Shown in pieces: positions 7,666 to 17,096 of a stretch of DNA of 64,000 nucleotides. The first letter of the stretch is position 1; every line of letters starts with the position of its first letter. The stretch comes from Flavipsychrobacter stenotrophus (GTDB taxonomy: Bacteria; Bacteroidota; Bacteroidia; Chitinophagales; Chitinophagaceae): positions 62,001-126,000 of the forward strand of contig NZ_PPSL01000001.1 of NCBI RefSeq assembly GCF_002954265.1, read 5' to 3'. Below the pieces are notes generated by a model. The model was given only the letters and a program-made list of their open reading frames with translations. It was not told the origin of the DNA and made no database searches. Both the position numbers and the translations under genes were made by a program.

Positions 7666-7872
7666 TTATTCCTCTATGTATTCAAGAATATCTGCCGGCT
7701 GGCAGTCGAGTACTTTGCATATGGCCTCAAGTGTGCTAAAGCGAATCGCTTTCGCTTTGCCGGTTTTGAGAATGGAAAGATTAGCAAGTGTTAAGCCTAC
7801 TTTTTCTGATAGCTCGTTCAGCGACATTTTTCGCTTTGCCATCATTACATCTAAGTTTACCATAATAGGCAT
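7666..7872 (-). CDS. Small XRE-family HTH regulator (paired with DUF2975)
   Basis: A 68-residue protein that is almost entirely one helix-turn-helix domain: MMAKRKMSLNELSEKVGLT, then LANLSILKTGKAKAIRFSTLEAICKVLDCQPADILEY. This is the compact YozG-like/Cro type often encoded right after a DUF2975 membrane protein and thought to work with it. Here the DUF2975 stop is at 7876, so the two genes are adjacent with no usable promoter between. A second ATG at 7863 is also possible. The upstream partner is interrupted, so the regulator may now act alone. Confidence 0.85.
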   Translation of the reverse strand: MPIMVNLDVMMAKRKMSLNELSEKVGLTLANLSILKTGKAKAIRFSTLEAICKVLDCQPADILEYIEE

Positions 7873-7875
7873 GGG

Positions 7876-8418
7876 TTATACGGTTAGGTCACTTTCGGCC
7901 TGAAGCTCTACGCCACGCCTGAAGATCTGTGAAATGATGAAAACAAGCCCGGCGGTAACCAGGAACTCTTGTGTGGTTAGTTTATCGCCCTCTATTCCCG
8001 CTCTTTTTTGTAACCAATCGGCATGCTCATTGGCCAGGAATGCAGCAGTGGCAATACTTAGCAGCAAGTAGCTTATCTTCTCCAGTGCTATGGCCACACG
8101 AATTTTAAATGGGTTCTGCATATTTACTTTTCCCAGAACTTTTGTCACCAAAAACGCGGTTTGTGCCTTCATACCTACTATGGCTATCATAAATGAAACA
8201 GATAGAGAGTACTACACAAAGCTATACTGTTCCAACTCGTGCTTGTTTAGTTGCAGGTACATATTTTTTGAAGCGCTGGGGTTGAACCAACTTACTGCAT
8301 AAGAAGTAACGATGCCGCCGAGATTTATAGCATAGCCTGTAAATGCCAACCAGGCTACCACATTCATTACCGCCAGTATCTGGGTGGTACGAGTTTTAGG
8401 TATTGTGCTCATGTTCAT
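7876..8418 (-). pseudogene. DUF2975 membrane protein interrupted by an in-frame TAG
   Basis: Two open stretches in the same frame, 8418-8212 and 8211-7876, together give a 180-codon DUF2975 protein of normal size. The first half holds a hydrophobic N-terminus (ILAVMNVVAWLAFTGYAI); the second holds the conserved KVNMQNPFK followed by membrane helices and IFRRGVELQAESDLTV, which usually precedes the XRE partner. Only one TAG codon (8214-8212, minus strand) separates them: EQYSFV-stop-YSLSVSF. An internal ATG at 8190 could restart translation but would lose the first membrane helix. The cause could be a nonsense mutation or a sequencing error. Nearby genes end in TAG normally, which argues against recoding. 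Confidence 0.8.
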
Positions 8419-8679
8419 CTTGTTTAGAAGGTAAAAATAATAAATAATTATTGATAAACAATAAATAAAGTTCTTTTTTCGATAAATTGTATGTTTAGAT
8501 AACCCACGGTTAGATACTATTATTATAAGATGCCGGTGTGCGTGCGGGTTGAAGAAAAATTAAATATTTAGTAAGTTCAGACCATAACTATGTGTATTTC
8601 ATAAAGTTCCTTAGTTTACATAAGAATTACCTGGCCAAGATTCCTTCAAGTTTCATTTGTTTATTTTTGATTTGATTTC

Positions 8680-10551
8680 ATGGGTAGATATGTAGCCTTG
8701 ATTGCGCTATTAGTATTTGTGGCTGGCTGCGCAGAAAAGCAGCGGGTACTGCCGATCAATAAACAAATGCCCTATAAGGCAGTAGGAGTTGTTCCTTCCA
8801 AAGATAGTATAAGCCTACCTAAGGTTGTAGTACTTGATACATGTCCGGTTCCGCAAACGATAACTATTGCTAATGGCAGATTGTTACCTGTGCCTGGATC
8901 GAGGACACAGCCAGAGCAATTGATACCGGGAAGTGGTAACCTAAAGCCAGCGCTTTTTTCTATAAATCTTATTAATTATGGTGCTGAACATGGACTTTAT
9001 TCATTGGTCAATGTTATTAAAAAAGACAGAGGAGGTAATTTCTGGTTTGGAACTGGTGGGGGAGGTGTGATAAGATTTGACGGTAAAACAGCAACTACTT
9101 TTACCACAGCACAAGGCTTGGCATCTAATAATATAAGATGCCTGGCAGAGGACAAAAAGGGTAATTTCTGGTTTGGCTCACACGGTGGAGGCGTTAGTTA
9201 CTACGATGGCAGAAGTTTTACAAAATTCACCAAAGCTAAGGGCCTGAGCAGCAACAATATTCGCGGAATAGCTATAGACACAGTTGGCAATGTATTGTTT
9301 GCTACCAGTGGTGGTGGTATAAGTGTTTATGACGGTAAACTGTTCTCTATAATATCAACTAAAAATGGATTTCCATCTGATAACATAAACTGCATTTTGC
9401 AAACTAAGAACGGTGCTATATGGTGTGGAACAGATAGCGGTGTTATCCGTTTCTTTATAGAACCTACAAAAAAGAAAGCTGTTGGCATAACTAATTTTAG
9501 TGTCATATACGGCTCAGGAGCCGGTAAGGTGCTTAGTATTGCAGAAGAGAGGACGGGTAAAATATGGATGGGAACAGATGGTGGCGGTGTGAGCTGCGCT
9601 ACTCAACAGAGTGGTGGTGGCGGCTGGACTGTGGCTACTTACACCACGGCTCAGGGGCTGGCCGGCAATGTGGTTAAAAATATATTTGAAGACATAAGAG
9701 GTAGAATGTGGTACTGTACATCGGGAGGTGGGGTGAGCTGTTATGATCCTTCGGTGCCGGTATCTACTAATGGGATGTTTACAACGTATACTACCGACCA
9801 GGGGTTGTATAGTAACAAGGTAGAATGTGCTGCCGAGGATGAAAACGGGAATTTGTGGTTTGGAACGGATGGTGGTGGCGTAAGCCGGTTTGACGGAGAT
9901 GCAATTAAAATCAATGTTGTTCAGCGGGGTGTTTCAAAAACTACAGCCACATGTATCAGCGGTGACAGGAAAAAAGGCATATGGCTGCAGTTTAACGAAA
10001 ACGGGATAGCGCAGTATGACGGGAAATACTTCATGTATTATAGTGGCGATGCTTTGCCTAAGGATTGCCACTTCACCAGTATGCTGGAGGACAGGAGCGG
10101 TAAATTGTGGTTTGGCACCGAGGATAAAGGAGTTTTCACTTGCGACCAGCGGCCGGGCAGCGGCACACCTGCGCACTTTAAGTTATTAGGTGCCGGGCAG
10201 GGGTTGCGGGGCGCGAGGATATGGAGTATAGCAGAGGACAATGGGGGGCGTATATGGTTGTGCACGGGAGATGGCGTGTCTTGCTACGATGGGAAGCAGA
10301 TAGTCAATTATACTACCAGACAAGGGCTGGGCAGCAATGCTGTGTGGTGTTCACTAAGAGATAAGGATGGCAACATGTGGTTTGGTACGTTTGGCGGGGG
10401 ATTAAGTAAATTTATAGAGCACCCCTCAGATGGTGGTCCTGCAAGGTTTATGACCTACACTACCGCACAAGGCTTACCATTAAATAGCATAAAGAGCATA
10501 GCACAGGATAATAATGGCAACCTTTGGCTGGGAACAGGGGGGGAGGAGTAA
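8680..10551 (+). pseudogene. Reg_prop sensor kinase, N-terminal part: signal sequence and propeller blades
   Basis: The first 623 codons of a broken hybrid sensor. It opens with a lipoprotein-like signal (MGRYVALIALLVFVAGC) and continues with about eleven Reg_prop blades, each of the form NLWFGTDGGGVSRFDG, the extracytoplasmic sensing propeller of Bacteroidota two-component proteins. The frame ends in a run of seven G (10537-10543), where one more G would continue GTGGGGVSRFDG into the next fragment. With that correction the three parts form one protein of about 1,217 residues with 14 blades (two seven-bladed propellers). Without it, this part lacks the membrane helix and kinase. Confidence 0.82.
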
Positions 10552-10997
10552 GTCGCTTTGATGGTAATTGTTTTGTCAATTACACTACAATAAACGGATT
10601 GACCAATAATATAGTTGTTTCTGTAGCGGAAGATAAAAACGGCTATCTATGGTTTGGTACCAACGAGGGGTTGACAGTGCTTAAGGGATTTAAAAAAGAT
10701 GGACCGGCTGATAGTGCGAAACAGGGCAATAGCCAATTGCTAACGGCAGATAATGAAGTATCTAATACAGGCATTGCTGAACATTATGCGCCGGTCTTCG
10801 AAAAATACAACTTCAGGAATGGATACCCTATAAGGGATGTGAACACCAACTCAATGTATATAGACAGTACCGGTGTGGTATGGGCCGGAACTGCTGACCG
10901 GCTTATAACATTTGATTACAGCAAACTTAACAAGAATATAGAACTGCCGCATGTAGTGTTGAATGCCGTGAAAATAGGGGGCGAGAAGGTTTGCTAG
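10524..10997 (+). pseudogene. Reg_prop sensor kinase, middle part: last propeller blades
   Basis: This fragment lies in the other frame from the G-run on. It carries the last three blades (GGGVSRFDGNCF, YLWFGTNEGLTVLKG, VVWAGTADRLITFDYS) and the linker LPHVVLNAVKIGGEKVC. It stops at an in-frame TAG (10995-10997), after which the same frame goes on with YDLKFDKLLSG without loss. In related proteins the position after this linker is often tryptophan, so TGG to TAG is the simplest explanation (inference). It overlaps the first fragment by 28 nt and has no start signal of its own. Confidence 0.8.
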
Positions 10998-11021
10998 TAT
11001 GACCTGAAATTTGATAAACTA

Positions 11022-12332
11022 TTGAGTGGAGCGATTTCTGGAAAGAATGTAAGCCCTGTAGATTCATTGGCAATGATCAATGAAGAATTAAGCACGCTTG
11101 GTGATCTGGCCACACCAGCAGTGCACGATAGCATGTGCAGGAAATTTTCGGATATACATTTTGATAGTATAACACCTTATTATCCCCTACCGGTAAACTT
11201 AATTTTACCCTATAAGCACAATAACATAACCTTCGATTTTGCCGCAACCGAATTAGCGAGACCGTACCTGGTAAGATATCAGTACATACTGGAAGGCTAC
11301 GATAAAGGTTGGAACCCTGTTACAGACAGAACCACCGCATCGTTTGGTAACATAAGAGAAGGGGAATATACATTCAGGTTGAAGGCTCAAAGCCCTGATG
11401 GTGTGTGGAGTACGCCGGTTGTTTACAGTTTTGTGGTGCTGCCTCCTTTGTACAGAACATGGTGGGCATATGTGCTGTATGGTCTTGCAGTTATTTATTT
11501 TATTTACGTCATTGTGCATCGCCGTACGGTTATTCTGAAAAAGGAAAATGCCTATCTGGAGACGATCGTGGCTGAAAGAACCGCACAAATAGAGCAGGAA
11601 AAGGCGGCGGTGTTGCTACAGGCCAATGACCTTAAGAAGCATAATCTTTTTAAGGATAAGACCTTTTCTATATTATCTCATGATCTGCGGGGGCCAATAA
11701 GCACATCGGCCACTGTAATATCTATGCTGGATGATGAAGAGATATCTATGGATGAGTTTAAGGCGCTGAAAGTAGGCGTGGTAAAGCAACTTAATGCTAC
11801 CGGTGTGCTGCTAGATAATTTGCTGAAATGGGCAAAGGGGTCTATGGAGGGCAATATAGAGCCAAGACCTGACTTTATAAACATTTTTGAAGTTGTGGTA
11901 TTAAATGCTAATTTATTTGAGGAAGGCCTGAAGGGTAAAAATATAAGGTTAGTTAATGGTGTGCCTGAGCAGACGACCGCTTATTGCGACTACGAGCAGA
12001 TTGACATCGTCATCCGTAATTTGCTGGCCAACGCTATAAAGTTTGCTAATAAGAGCGGCACTATTGAAATAGTTGCAACTACAGAAGATGGATATATGCA
12101 ACTGAAGGTAACTGATGATGGGGTTGGTATGACGGAAGAGCAGATAGACAAACTTTTTAAGCCTGTTGTTGACAATACTACATATGGTACTGCAGGGGAA
12201 AAGGGTACGGGGCTGGGATTACTGTTGAGCTATGACTTTATAAAGGCCAATAATGGTGATATACGGGTTGTTAGTGCGCCGGGTAAGGGGACCACATTTA
12301 CTGTAGTGTTGCCTGTAAACAAGGTAAGTTGA
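11022..12332 (+). pseudogene. Reg_prop sensor kinase, C-terminal part: Y_Y_Y, membrane helix, HisKA and ATPase
   Basis: The C-terminal 436 codons, same frame as the middle fragment and separated by the TAG at 10995. It holds a Y_Y_Y domain (NNITFDFAATELARPYLVRYQY ... LEGYDKGW ... REGEYTFRLKAQSPDG), one membrane helix (WWAYVLYGLAVIYFIYVIV), a coiled coil, the H-box SHDLRGPISTSATV, and an intact ATPase domain with N-box NLLANAIKF, G1 DDGVGM and G2 GEKGTGLGLLL. All catalytic motifs are present, so the kinase may have been lost recently, or the lesions may be sequencing errors. If re-initiated at 11022 it would lack its sensor. No response-regulator or AraC output domain is attached. Confidence 0.82.
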
Positions 12333-12491
12333 GGCTGTTGAATGGAAGGTGACCTGCGTTATTATTTTCCAGAGCGGGAGTAGCAATTTTGTTATAATTG
12401 TTTTAGGTGAGGGCTGAGCGTGGTGTTTCTTTGTTCCTTAATTTTATTGAAAGCTACAGCAAATAATTACATAGATATAAAAACCACAGAA

Positions 12492-12872
12492 ATGAAAAAG
12501 GTAACAGGAATAGGGGGGATATTTTTTAAAAGCAAAGACCCCGTTGCAACCAATGAATGGTATAAGACACATCTTGGGTTTGATGTAACTCCGTATGGCA
12601 CCAGCTTTGAATGGTTACATACCGATGATGCGACTTTAAAAGGAACGACACAGTGGAATCCTTTTAAAGAAACAACAAAGTATTTTGAACCTTCTACTAA
12701 AGACTTTATGATCAACTACAGGGTAGAAAATCTTGAAGCTCTGGTTGAAGAGTTGAAAAAGGAAAACGTAACGATCTGCGATAGTATAGAGTCTTACGAC
12801 TATGGGAAGTTTGTACACATACTGGACAATGAGGGAAACAAGATACAGTTGTGGGAACCGGCAGGTGAATAA
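12492..12872 (+). CDS. VOC (glyoxalase/bleomycin-resistance) family protein
   Basis: A 126-residue single VOC domain, beginning MKKVTGIGGIFFKSKDP and ending GKFVHILDNEGNKIQLWEP; the terminal Glu in LWEP is the usual metal-ligand position of VOC enzymes. The fold serves isomerases, dioxygenases and drug-binding proteins, so the substrate is unknown. I chose the ATG at 12492 because its paralogue (12963-13487) aligns from the same point. A GTG at 12420 would add 24 residues including a short hydrophobic stretch (VFLCSLILLKATA), possibly the remnant of a signal sequence like the paralogue's. A terminator follows. Confidence 0.85.
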   Translation: MKKVTGIGGIFFKSKDPVATNEWYKTHLGFDVTPYGTSFEWLHTDDATLKGTTQWNPFKETTKYFEPSTKDFMINYRVENLEALVEELKKENVTICDSIESYDYGKFVHILDNEGNKIQLWEPAGE

Positions 12873-12890
12873 GAAATTTAATAACAGAAG

Positions 12891-12912
12891 CCGCTCAAAA
12901 GAGCGGTTTTTT
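12891..12912 (+). terminator. Rho-independent terminator after the first VOC gene
   Basis: CCGCTC (12891-12896) pairs with GAGCGG (12901-12906) across an AAAA loop, and six T follow (12907-12912). It lies 18 nt after the stop at 12872 and separates the VOC paralogues. Confidence 0.8.
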
Positions 12913-12962
12913 GTTGCCGGAAATAATCGGCTATTTTTAGGTGCAGATAAAACAATTTAAAG

Positions 12963-13487
12963 ATGAAAAAGATCATACTTACAGCATTAGCCATTGTTAT
13001 TTCGTTTGGATTGGGTTTTGCTTTCAATCATTTGCTGGTGAGCAAAGCGGCAGGTGACAAGATGAAGAGAGCGACCGGAATTGGTGGCATCTTCTTTAAG
13101 TGCAAGGACCCCGGCAAAATGAGAGAATGGTATAAGGTCCACCTGGGCCTGAGTACCAATAACTATGGTAGTGTATTTGAATGGAAGCAGGCCGCAGACG
13201 CCACTAAGAAGGGATTCACCCAGTGGAGCCCATTTAAGGAAACGACCAAATATTTTGCGCCATCTACCAAAGAGTTTATGATCAACTACAGAGTAGCGGA
13301 TCTTACTGCGCTGGTGGCGCAGTTGCAGACCGAAGGGGTGACAATAACCGATACTTTTGAAACTGCCAGCTATGGCAAGTTTGTGCACATAATGGATATA
13401 GAAGGCAACAAGATAGAGCTGTGGGAGCCGAATGATATAGAGTATGAGAAGATGGGTGTGCAGATGGGTATGGAGACGACGAAGTAG
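12963..13487 (+). CDS. VOC family protein with N-terminal signal/anchor
   Basis: A 174-residue paralogue of the gene just upstream. The VOC domain (from about residue 37) matches it nearly segment by segment: TGIGGIFFKCKDP, FKETTKYFAPSTKEFMINYRV, YGKFVHIMDIEGNKIELWEP. Unlike the upstream copy it begins with a hydrophobic segment, MKKIILTALAIVISFGLGFAF, so the domain is predicted to sit outside the inner membrane or be anchored to it. It also has an extra C-terminal tail of about 18 residues. The substrate is unknown. The pair looks like a tandem duplication with change of location. Confidence 0.85.
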   Translation: MKKIILTALAIVISFGLGFAFNHLLVSKAAGDKMKRATGIGGIFFKCKDPGKMREWYKVHLGLSTNNYGSVFEWKQAADATKKGFTQWSPFKETTKYFAPSTKEFMINYRVADLTALVAQLQTEGVTITDTFETASYGKFVHIMDIEGNKIELWEPNDIEYEKMGVQMGMETTK

Positions 13488-13589
13488 GCTAACTGTATTA
13501 ATTGATCCCAGACGCATTTACCCTAATCAATGTCGTGTTCTTCACCCGACCGGGTAGCTGATCTTCGCTAGTTTTACAAAAAACAAAAT

Positions 13590-14165
13590 ATGCGAAAGAT
13601 CATTGTTACTGAATTCATGACCTTGGACGGTGTTGTGGAAGCTCCCGGTGGTAATGAGACGGTACATCCGAATGGTGGATGGCAACATGAATATGGTGCA
13701 CCCGATACCGGTAAATATAAGGTAGATGAACTAGGGTCGGTAGGGGCTTTATTGCTGGGAAGGAAAACTTACGATCTGTTTGCGGGATACTGGCCCGGGC
13801 AAGCCGGTAGTGCTTTTGGCGACCAAATGAACCAGTTGCCGAAGTATGTAGTTTCTGCCAGTCTTGAAAAGGCAGATTGGAACAATAGTATTATACTAAA
13901 AGATGTAGTCAATGAGGTTGCGGAGCTGAAGACAACGAGTGGCGGTGATATTCTTGTTTATGGTAGTGCCACCCTTGTCAAATCTCTGCTACAAAATGAT
14001 CTGGTTGATGAACTGAGGTTGATGATCTTTCCTGTTTCTATTGGTGGTGGGTTAAGGCTTTTTGATGATGACCTGAAATTGAAGAAATTCAAGCTGAAGC
14101 ACTCGCAGGTTTTTGAGAGTGGTGTTGTTGTTCTGGAGTATCTGACGATTGATCTAAATAGTTGA
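13590..14165 (+). CDS. RibD C-terminal/dihydrofolate reductase-like protein
   Basis: A 191-residue protein of the RibD_C (DHFR-like) fold: MRKIIVTEFMTLDGVVEAPGG at the start, the typical nucleotide-binding strand LLLGRKTYDLFAGYWPG near residues 54-70, and GGDILVYGSATLVKSLL followed by DELRLMIFPVSIGGG in the C-terminal half. Such proteins are NADPH-dependent reductases of uncertain substrate and are distinct from true folate enzymes. A similar gene follows after 143 nt, so the two may have arisen by duplication, though they are clearly diverged. No operon partner is obvious. Confidence 0.85.
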   Translation: MRKIIVTEFMTLDGVVEAPGGNETVHPNGGWQHEYGAPDTGKYKVDELGSVGALLLGRKTYDLFAGYWPGQAGSAFGDQMNQLPKYVVSASLEKADWNNSIILKDVVNEVAELKTTSGGDILVYGSATLVKSLLQNDLVDELRLMIFPVSIGGGLRLFDDDLKLKKFKLKHSQVFESGVVVLEYLTIDLNS

Positions 14166-14234
14166 ACAGAGATTTAATTAATCTATGCCGGGACAAATTA
14201 ACCAGGCTTTAGTTAGTTAAGAAGTAGGTACAAT

Positions 14235-14254
14235 TATATCGCCCTTTCAGGGCT
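14235..14254. repeat. GCCCTTTCAGGGC palindrome
   Basis: TATATCGCCCTTTCAGGGCT contains GCCCT-TTC-AGGGC. The same core recurs at 53546-53632 (two copies, opposite orientation) and 62200-62217. These short palindromes are common between Bacteroidota genes. Confidence 0.65.
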
Positions 14255-14308
14255 GTGAAAAAGTAGTCTTAATTCGCCGAGTTTACATTTATAAAAACTA
14301 AACTAAAC

Positions 14309-14866
14309 ATGAGAAAAGTAATATTCGCCATCAACATTACTTTGGATGGCAACTGCGACCATACAAAGGGTAACCCGGATGGAGAGGTTCATGATTACTT
14401 TACGGAGCTTTTGAGCGGCGCAGGTATACTGGCTTATGGGCGTAAGACCTATGAGTTGATGGTGCCTTTCTGGCCCGATATGGCAAGGGATCAATCAGGG
14501 CCAACGAAGGAGTTAAATGATTTTGCCAAGGTATTTGATGCTATAGATAAAGTGGTTTTCTCCCGCACGTTAGCGAATGTCGAGGACGCACATACGAGAA
14601 TTGTTAGCACGGATCCATGTGACGAAATTGACAGGTTAAAACAGGAGGAAGGAAAACCTATTTCGGTTGGGGGTGTGGATATTCCATCGCAACTAATTGA
14701 GCGTGGACTGGTTGATGAATATCATTTTGTTGTTCACCCTATAATTGCGGGAGAGGGAAGAAGGTTGATGGGGGGCATTAACCTGATGGAAAGTCTGCAC
14801 TTGAAACTTGTTGAAACAAAACTTTTTAAATCGGGGAGTGTGGCATTGAAGTATGTGAAGGGTTAA
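14309..14866 (+). CDS. RibD C-terminal/dihydrofolate reductase-like protein
   Basis: A 185-residue second member of the RibD_C/DHFR-like family: MRKVIFAINITLDGNCDH, ILAYGRKTYELMVPFWPD near residue 35-50, a central IDKVVFSRTL strand, KPISVGGVDIPSQLIERGLVDEYHFVVHPIIAGEG and a C-terminal LKLVETKLFKSGSVALKY. It is probably a small NAD(P)H-dependent reductase with unknown substrate. It is followed 27 nt later by a DUF1801-like gene on the same strand, which may be co-transcribed. Confidence 0.85.
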   Translation: MRKVIFAINITLDGNCDHTKGNPDGEVHDYFTELLSGAGILAYGRKTYELMVPFWPDMARDQSGPTKELNDFAKVFDAIDKVVFSRTLANVEDAHTRIVSTDPCDEIDRLKQEEGKPISVGGVDIPSQLIERGLVDEYHFVVHPIIAGEGRRLMGGINLMESLHLKLVETKLFKSGSVALKYVKG

Positions 14867-14893
14867 CTAATCACAATCGAAAGCGATATTTAA

Positions 14894-15325
14894 ATGAACG
14901 TGCAAAAACAAATAGACGGATATATAGCCAGTCAGCCCGAACCTAAGCGGGGTGAGATGCAGGTGTTGCATGACCGCATACTGCATGTGTTGCCGGGGTG
15001 TAAGCTATGGTATGAGACGGGTGTAAACAGTGAAGGGAAAACAGTGAGCAACCCCAACGTAGGCTATGGATCTTACACCATAAAATATGCGGATGGTTCA
15101 ACCAGGGACTTTTTTCGGATTGGGTTGAGTGCCAACACTACCGGCATCTCTGTCTATATACTAGGCATAGCCGATAAAAAATATCTGACCGACACCTATC
15201 GCGAAAAGCTGGGGAAAGCGACTATAACGGGCTACTGCATCAAGTTCAAAAAGCTGAAAGATATAAATATTGATGTGCTTGAGGCGGCGATAAAGTATGG
15301 AGGCGAACTGCCGAGTGGGGGTTGA
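14894..15325 (+). CDS. DUF1801-like protein
   Basis: A 143-residue cytoplasmic protein with no signal peptide. The N-terminus (QKQIDGYIASQPEPKRGEMQVLHDRILHVLPGCKLWYETGV) has the helical pattern and the 'P..R...' spacing of the DUF1801/YdhG family, whose members are small and poorly understood. The C-terminal part (TITGYCIKFKKLKDINIDVLEAAIKYG) fits the same fold. The start is supported by an AT-rich leader 27 nt after the RibD-like gene. Function unknown. Confidence 0.7.
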   Translation: MNVQKQIDGYIASQPEPKRGEMQVLHDRILHVLPGCKLWYETGVNSEGKTVSNPNVGYGSYTIKYADGSTRDFFRIGLSANTTGISVYILGIADKKYLTDTYREKLGKATITGYCIKFKKLKDINIDVLEAAIKYGGELPSGG

Positions 15326-15515
15326 TAGTAGGAGGAATGTAAAGCCCGGCTTATCCTGAAGATAGACTTGATAGCCGGTTGATGCTCTATTCGTTAACCT
15401 ACAAGAGCGCAACCCTTTATTTGTTTGCAGTATAGTCTTGTTTTCTGCCCAACAGCAGATTGCAGCAGCGCGGTAGTTTTTCAACTGAGCTGCATAAACA
15501 ACGTCGGTTGGCTGC

Positions 15516-17096
15516 TTATTGCTTCACAAATCTTCTGACCTCCAACCCGTTGACCTTTATAAAATAAACGCCCTTGGGCAGGTCTGAGACATCAATTTGC
15601 ATTGGTGATCTGGCTTGCCCATAAGTATGCATCACTTGTCCCAAAAAGTTGTAGATAGCGACTGATTTGATATCAGTGCCTGTTATATTTAGCACATTGT
15701 ATGCCGGGTTGGGGTAAATATCAAACACCTGGTTTGTCGCGAAGCAATCTATACCTGTTTGCACATATACCACATGTCCTGCCGAGGTAGTACTGTCATA
15801 ACAACTGTAGGTGGACATGGGAACAACCCTGGCAGTGATCGTGTCTGTTCCTGCGGTCTTGATATAGGTAACTGTCGGCACTGTAGTAACTGCGAACTCT
15901 GTACCATCGTTCATCCAGTGGATAGTATAATTGATACCAGCATTTGATACGGTAGCAGTAACGGTCACAGTGCTACCCGCTACATAACCGGTAATTCCTG
16001 AAAGTGTAACAGCCGGGGTTAACAATACAGGCGGTGAAGTGATCTGGCGTACACGTGCGTTGCTTGCATCCGCAATATAAATGTTGCCGCAGTCACGCTC
16101 CGCCAAACCAGCAGGATTATTAAATTGTGCAGTAGTGGCAGCTATACCATCTCCATTGTATCCCAACACACCTGTGCCCGCTATTGTATAAATGCTGTCG
16201 TTTCCAAGATTGATCTTTCTGATTCGATAGTCTGAAGTAGAGAGGTATATTTCATTATTAAAAACAATAAGCCCTGTTGGAGAAATATTGGCGCTAGTTG
16301 CCGAAATGCTGTCGCCATTATACCCACTAAGTCCTGTGCCGGCGATGGTCTGTATTATGCCTGAAGTATCAACCCTTCTTATCCGTCGGCCCAATTGTTC
16401 CCCAATGTACAGATTTCCTAAATCGTCAAAAGCAAGGTATCGTGGGTCTTTTAATTTGGCGGCAGTTGCCGGTCCACCATCTCCGCTAAATCCGGGAAGG
16501 CCACCCATGCCCGCAATCGTTGTGATAACACCTGATGGGCTCACCCTGCGAACTGCGTGAGCACTGTTATCTGCAATATATAAATTGCCCTTCCTGTCAA
16601 ATTTAACGTCCACCGGACTGTTGAACTGCGCCGCCGTAGCCTGGCCACCATCACCTGACCCTGCAAAAATATTGGTGCCATTTCCTGCATAAGTTGTGAT
16701 CACACCTGTAGCAGTGTTTACTTTTCTTACTCTGTAATTAGACCAGTCAGCAAAATACAAGTTGTCAAAAGTATCACACACCATTCCCAGAGGGGTATGC
16801 AAATAGGCACTTGTTGCCGGTCCGCCGTCGCCAATAATTCCTACGGTGCCAGGGCCTGCAATGGTAGTAATAACACCAGTTGCATCTACCTTCCGCACCC
16901 TGTTTTCCAAAATATCGCTGATATACAAATTACCCGCTCTGTCAAAAGCCAGGCATTGCGGATCGGGAACCCGGGCTATAGTAGCGAGGCCACCATCGCC
17001 AAGGCCTGTAATTGTTCCGCCGCCCGCAATAGTGGTAATGATTTGTGCGCCGGCAGCGAAGGGCAAAGAAATGAGAATGAGTAAGAGTTTTTTCAT
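15516..17096 (-). CDS. NHL-repeat protein exported by the type IX system
   Basis: A 526-residue secreted protein. A signal peptide (MKKLLLILISLPFAAGAQ) is followed by about six NHL repeats up to about residue 360, each with GDGGPATxA, a LAFDxxGNLYIAD strand and RxRKVD. These form a beta-propeller. An Ig-like stretch (about 375-445) and a T9SS type A sorting tail follow: DIYPNPAYNVLNITG ... KGVYFIKVNGLEVRRFVKQ. It should be carried through the outer membrane and attached to the surface or released. The ligand is unknown. A paralogue lies 0.9 kb away on the other strand (17962-19329). Confidence 0.88.
   Translation of the reverse strand: MKKLLLILISLPFAAGAQIITTIAGGGTITGLGDGGLATIARVPDPQCLAFDRAGNLYISDILENRVRKVDATGVITTIAGPGTVGIIGDGGPATSAYLHTPLGMVCDTFDNLYFADWSNYRVRKVNTATGVITTYAGNGTNIFAGSGDGGQATAAQFNSPVDVKFDRKGNLYIADNSAHAVRRVSPSGVITTIAGMGGLPGFSGDGGPATAAKLKDPRYLAFDDLGNLYIGEQLGRRIRRVDTSGIIQTIAGTGLSGYNGDSISATSANISPTGLIVFNNEIYLSTSDYRIRKINLGNDSIYTIAGTGVLGYNGDGIAATTAQFNNPAGLAERDCGNIYIADASNARVRQITSPPVLLTPAVTLSGITGYVAGSTVTVTATVSNAGINYTIHWMNDGTEFAVTTVPTVTYIKTAGTDTITARVVPMSTYSCYDSTTSAGHVVYVQTGIDCFATNQVFDIYPNPAYNVLNITGTDIKSVAIYNFLGQVMHTYGQARSPMQIDVSDLPKGVYFIKVNGLEVRRFVKQ

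Noticed and set aside
8212-10997. Recoded TAG (for example pyrrolysine) in the DUF2975 and kinase genes
   Set aside because: Both TAG codons are followed by a Tyr codon, but TAG is an ordinary stop elsewhere (e.g. 2118-2120) and no recoding element or tRNA was seen. Nonsense mutation or sequencing error is simpler.
12420-12491. Upstream GTG start for the first VOC gene
   Set aside because: The domain and the paralogue align from the ATG at 12492; the extension is kept only as a possible decayed signal sequence.
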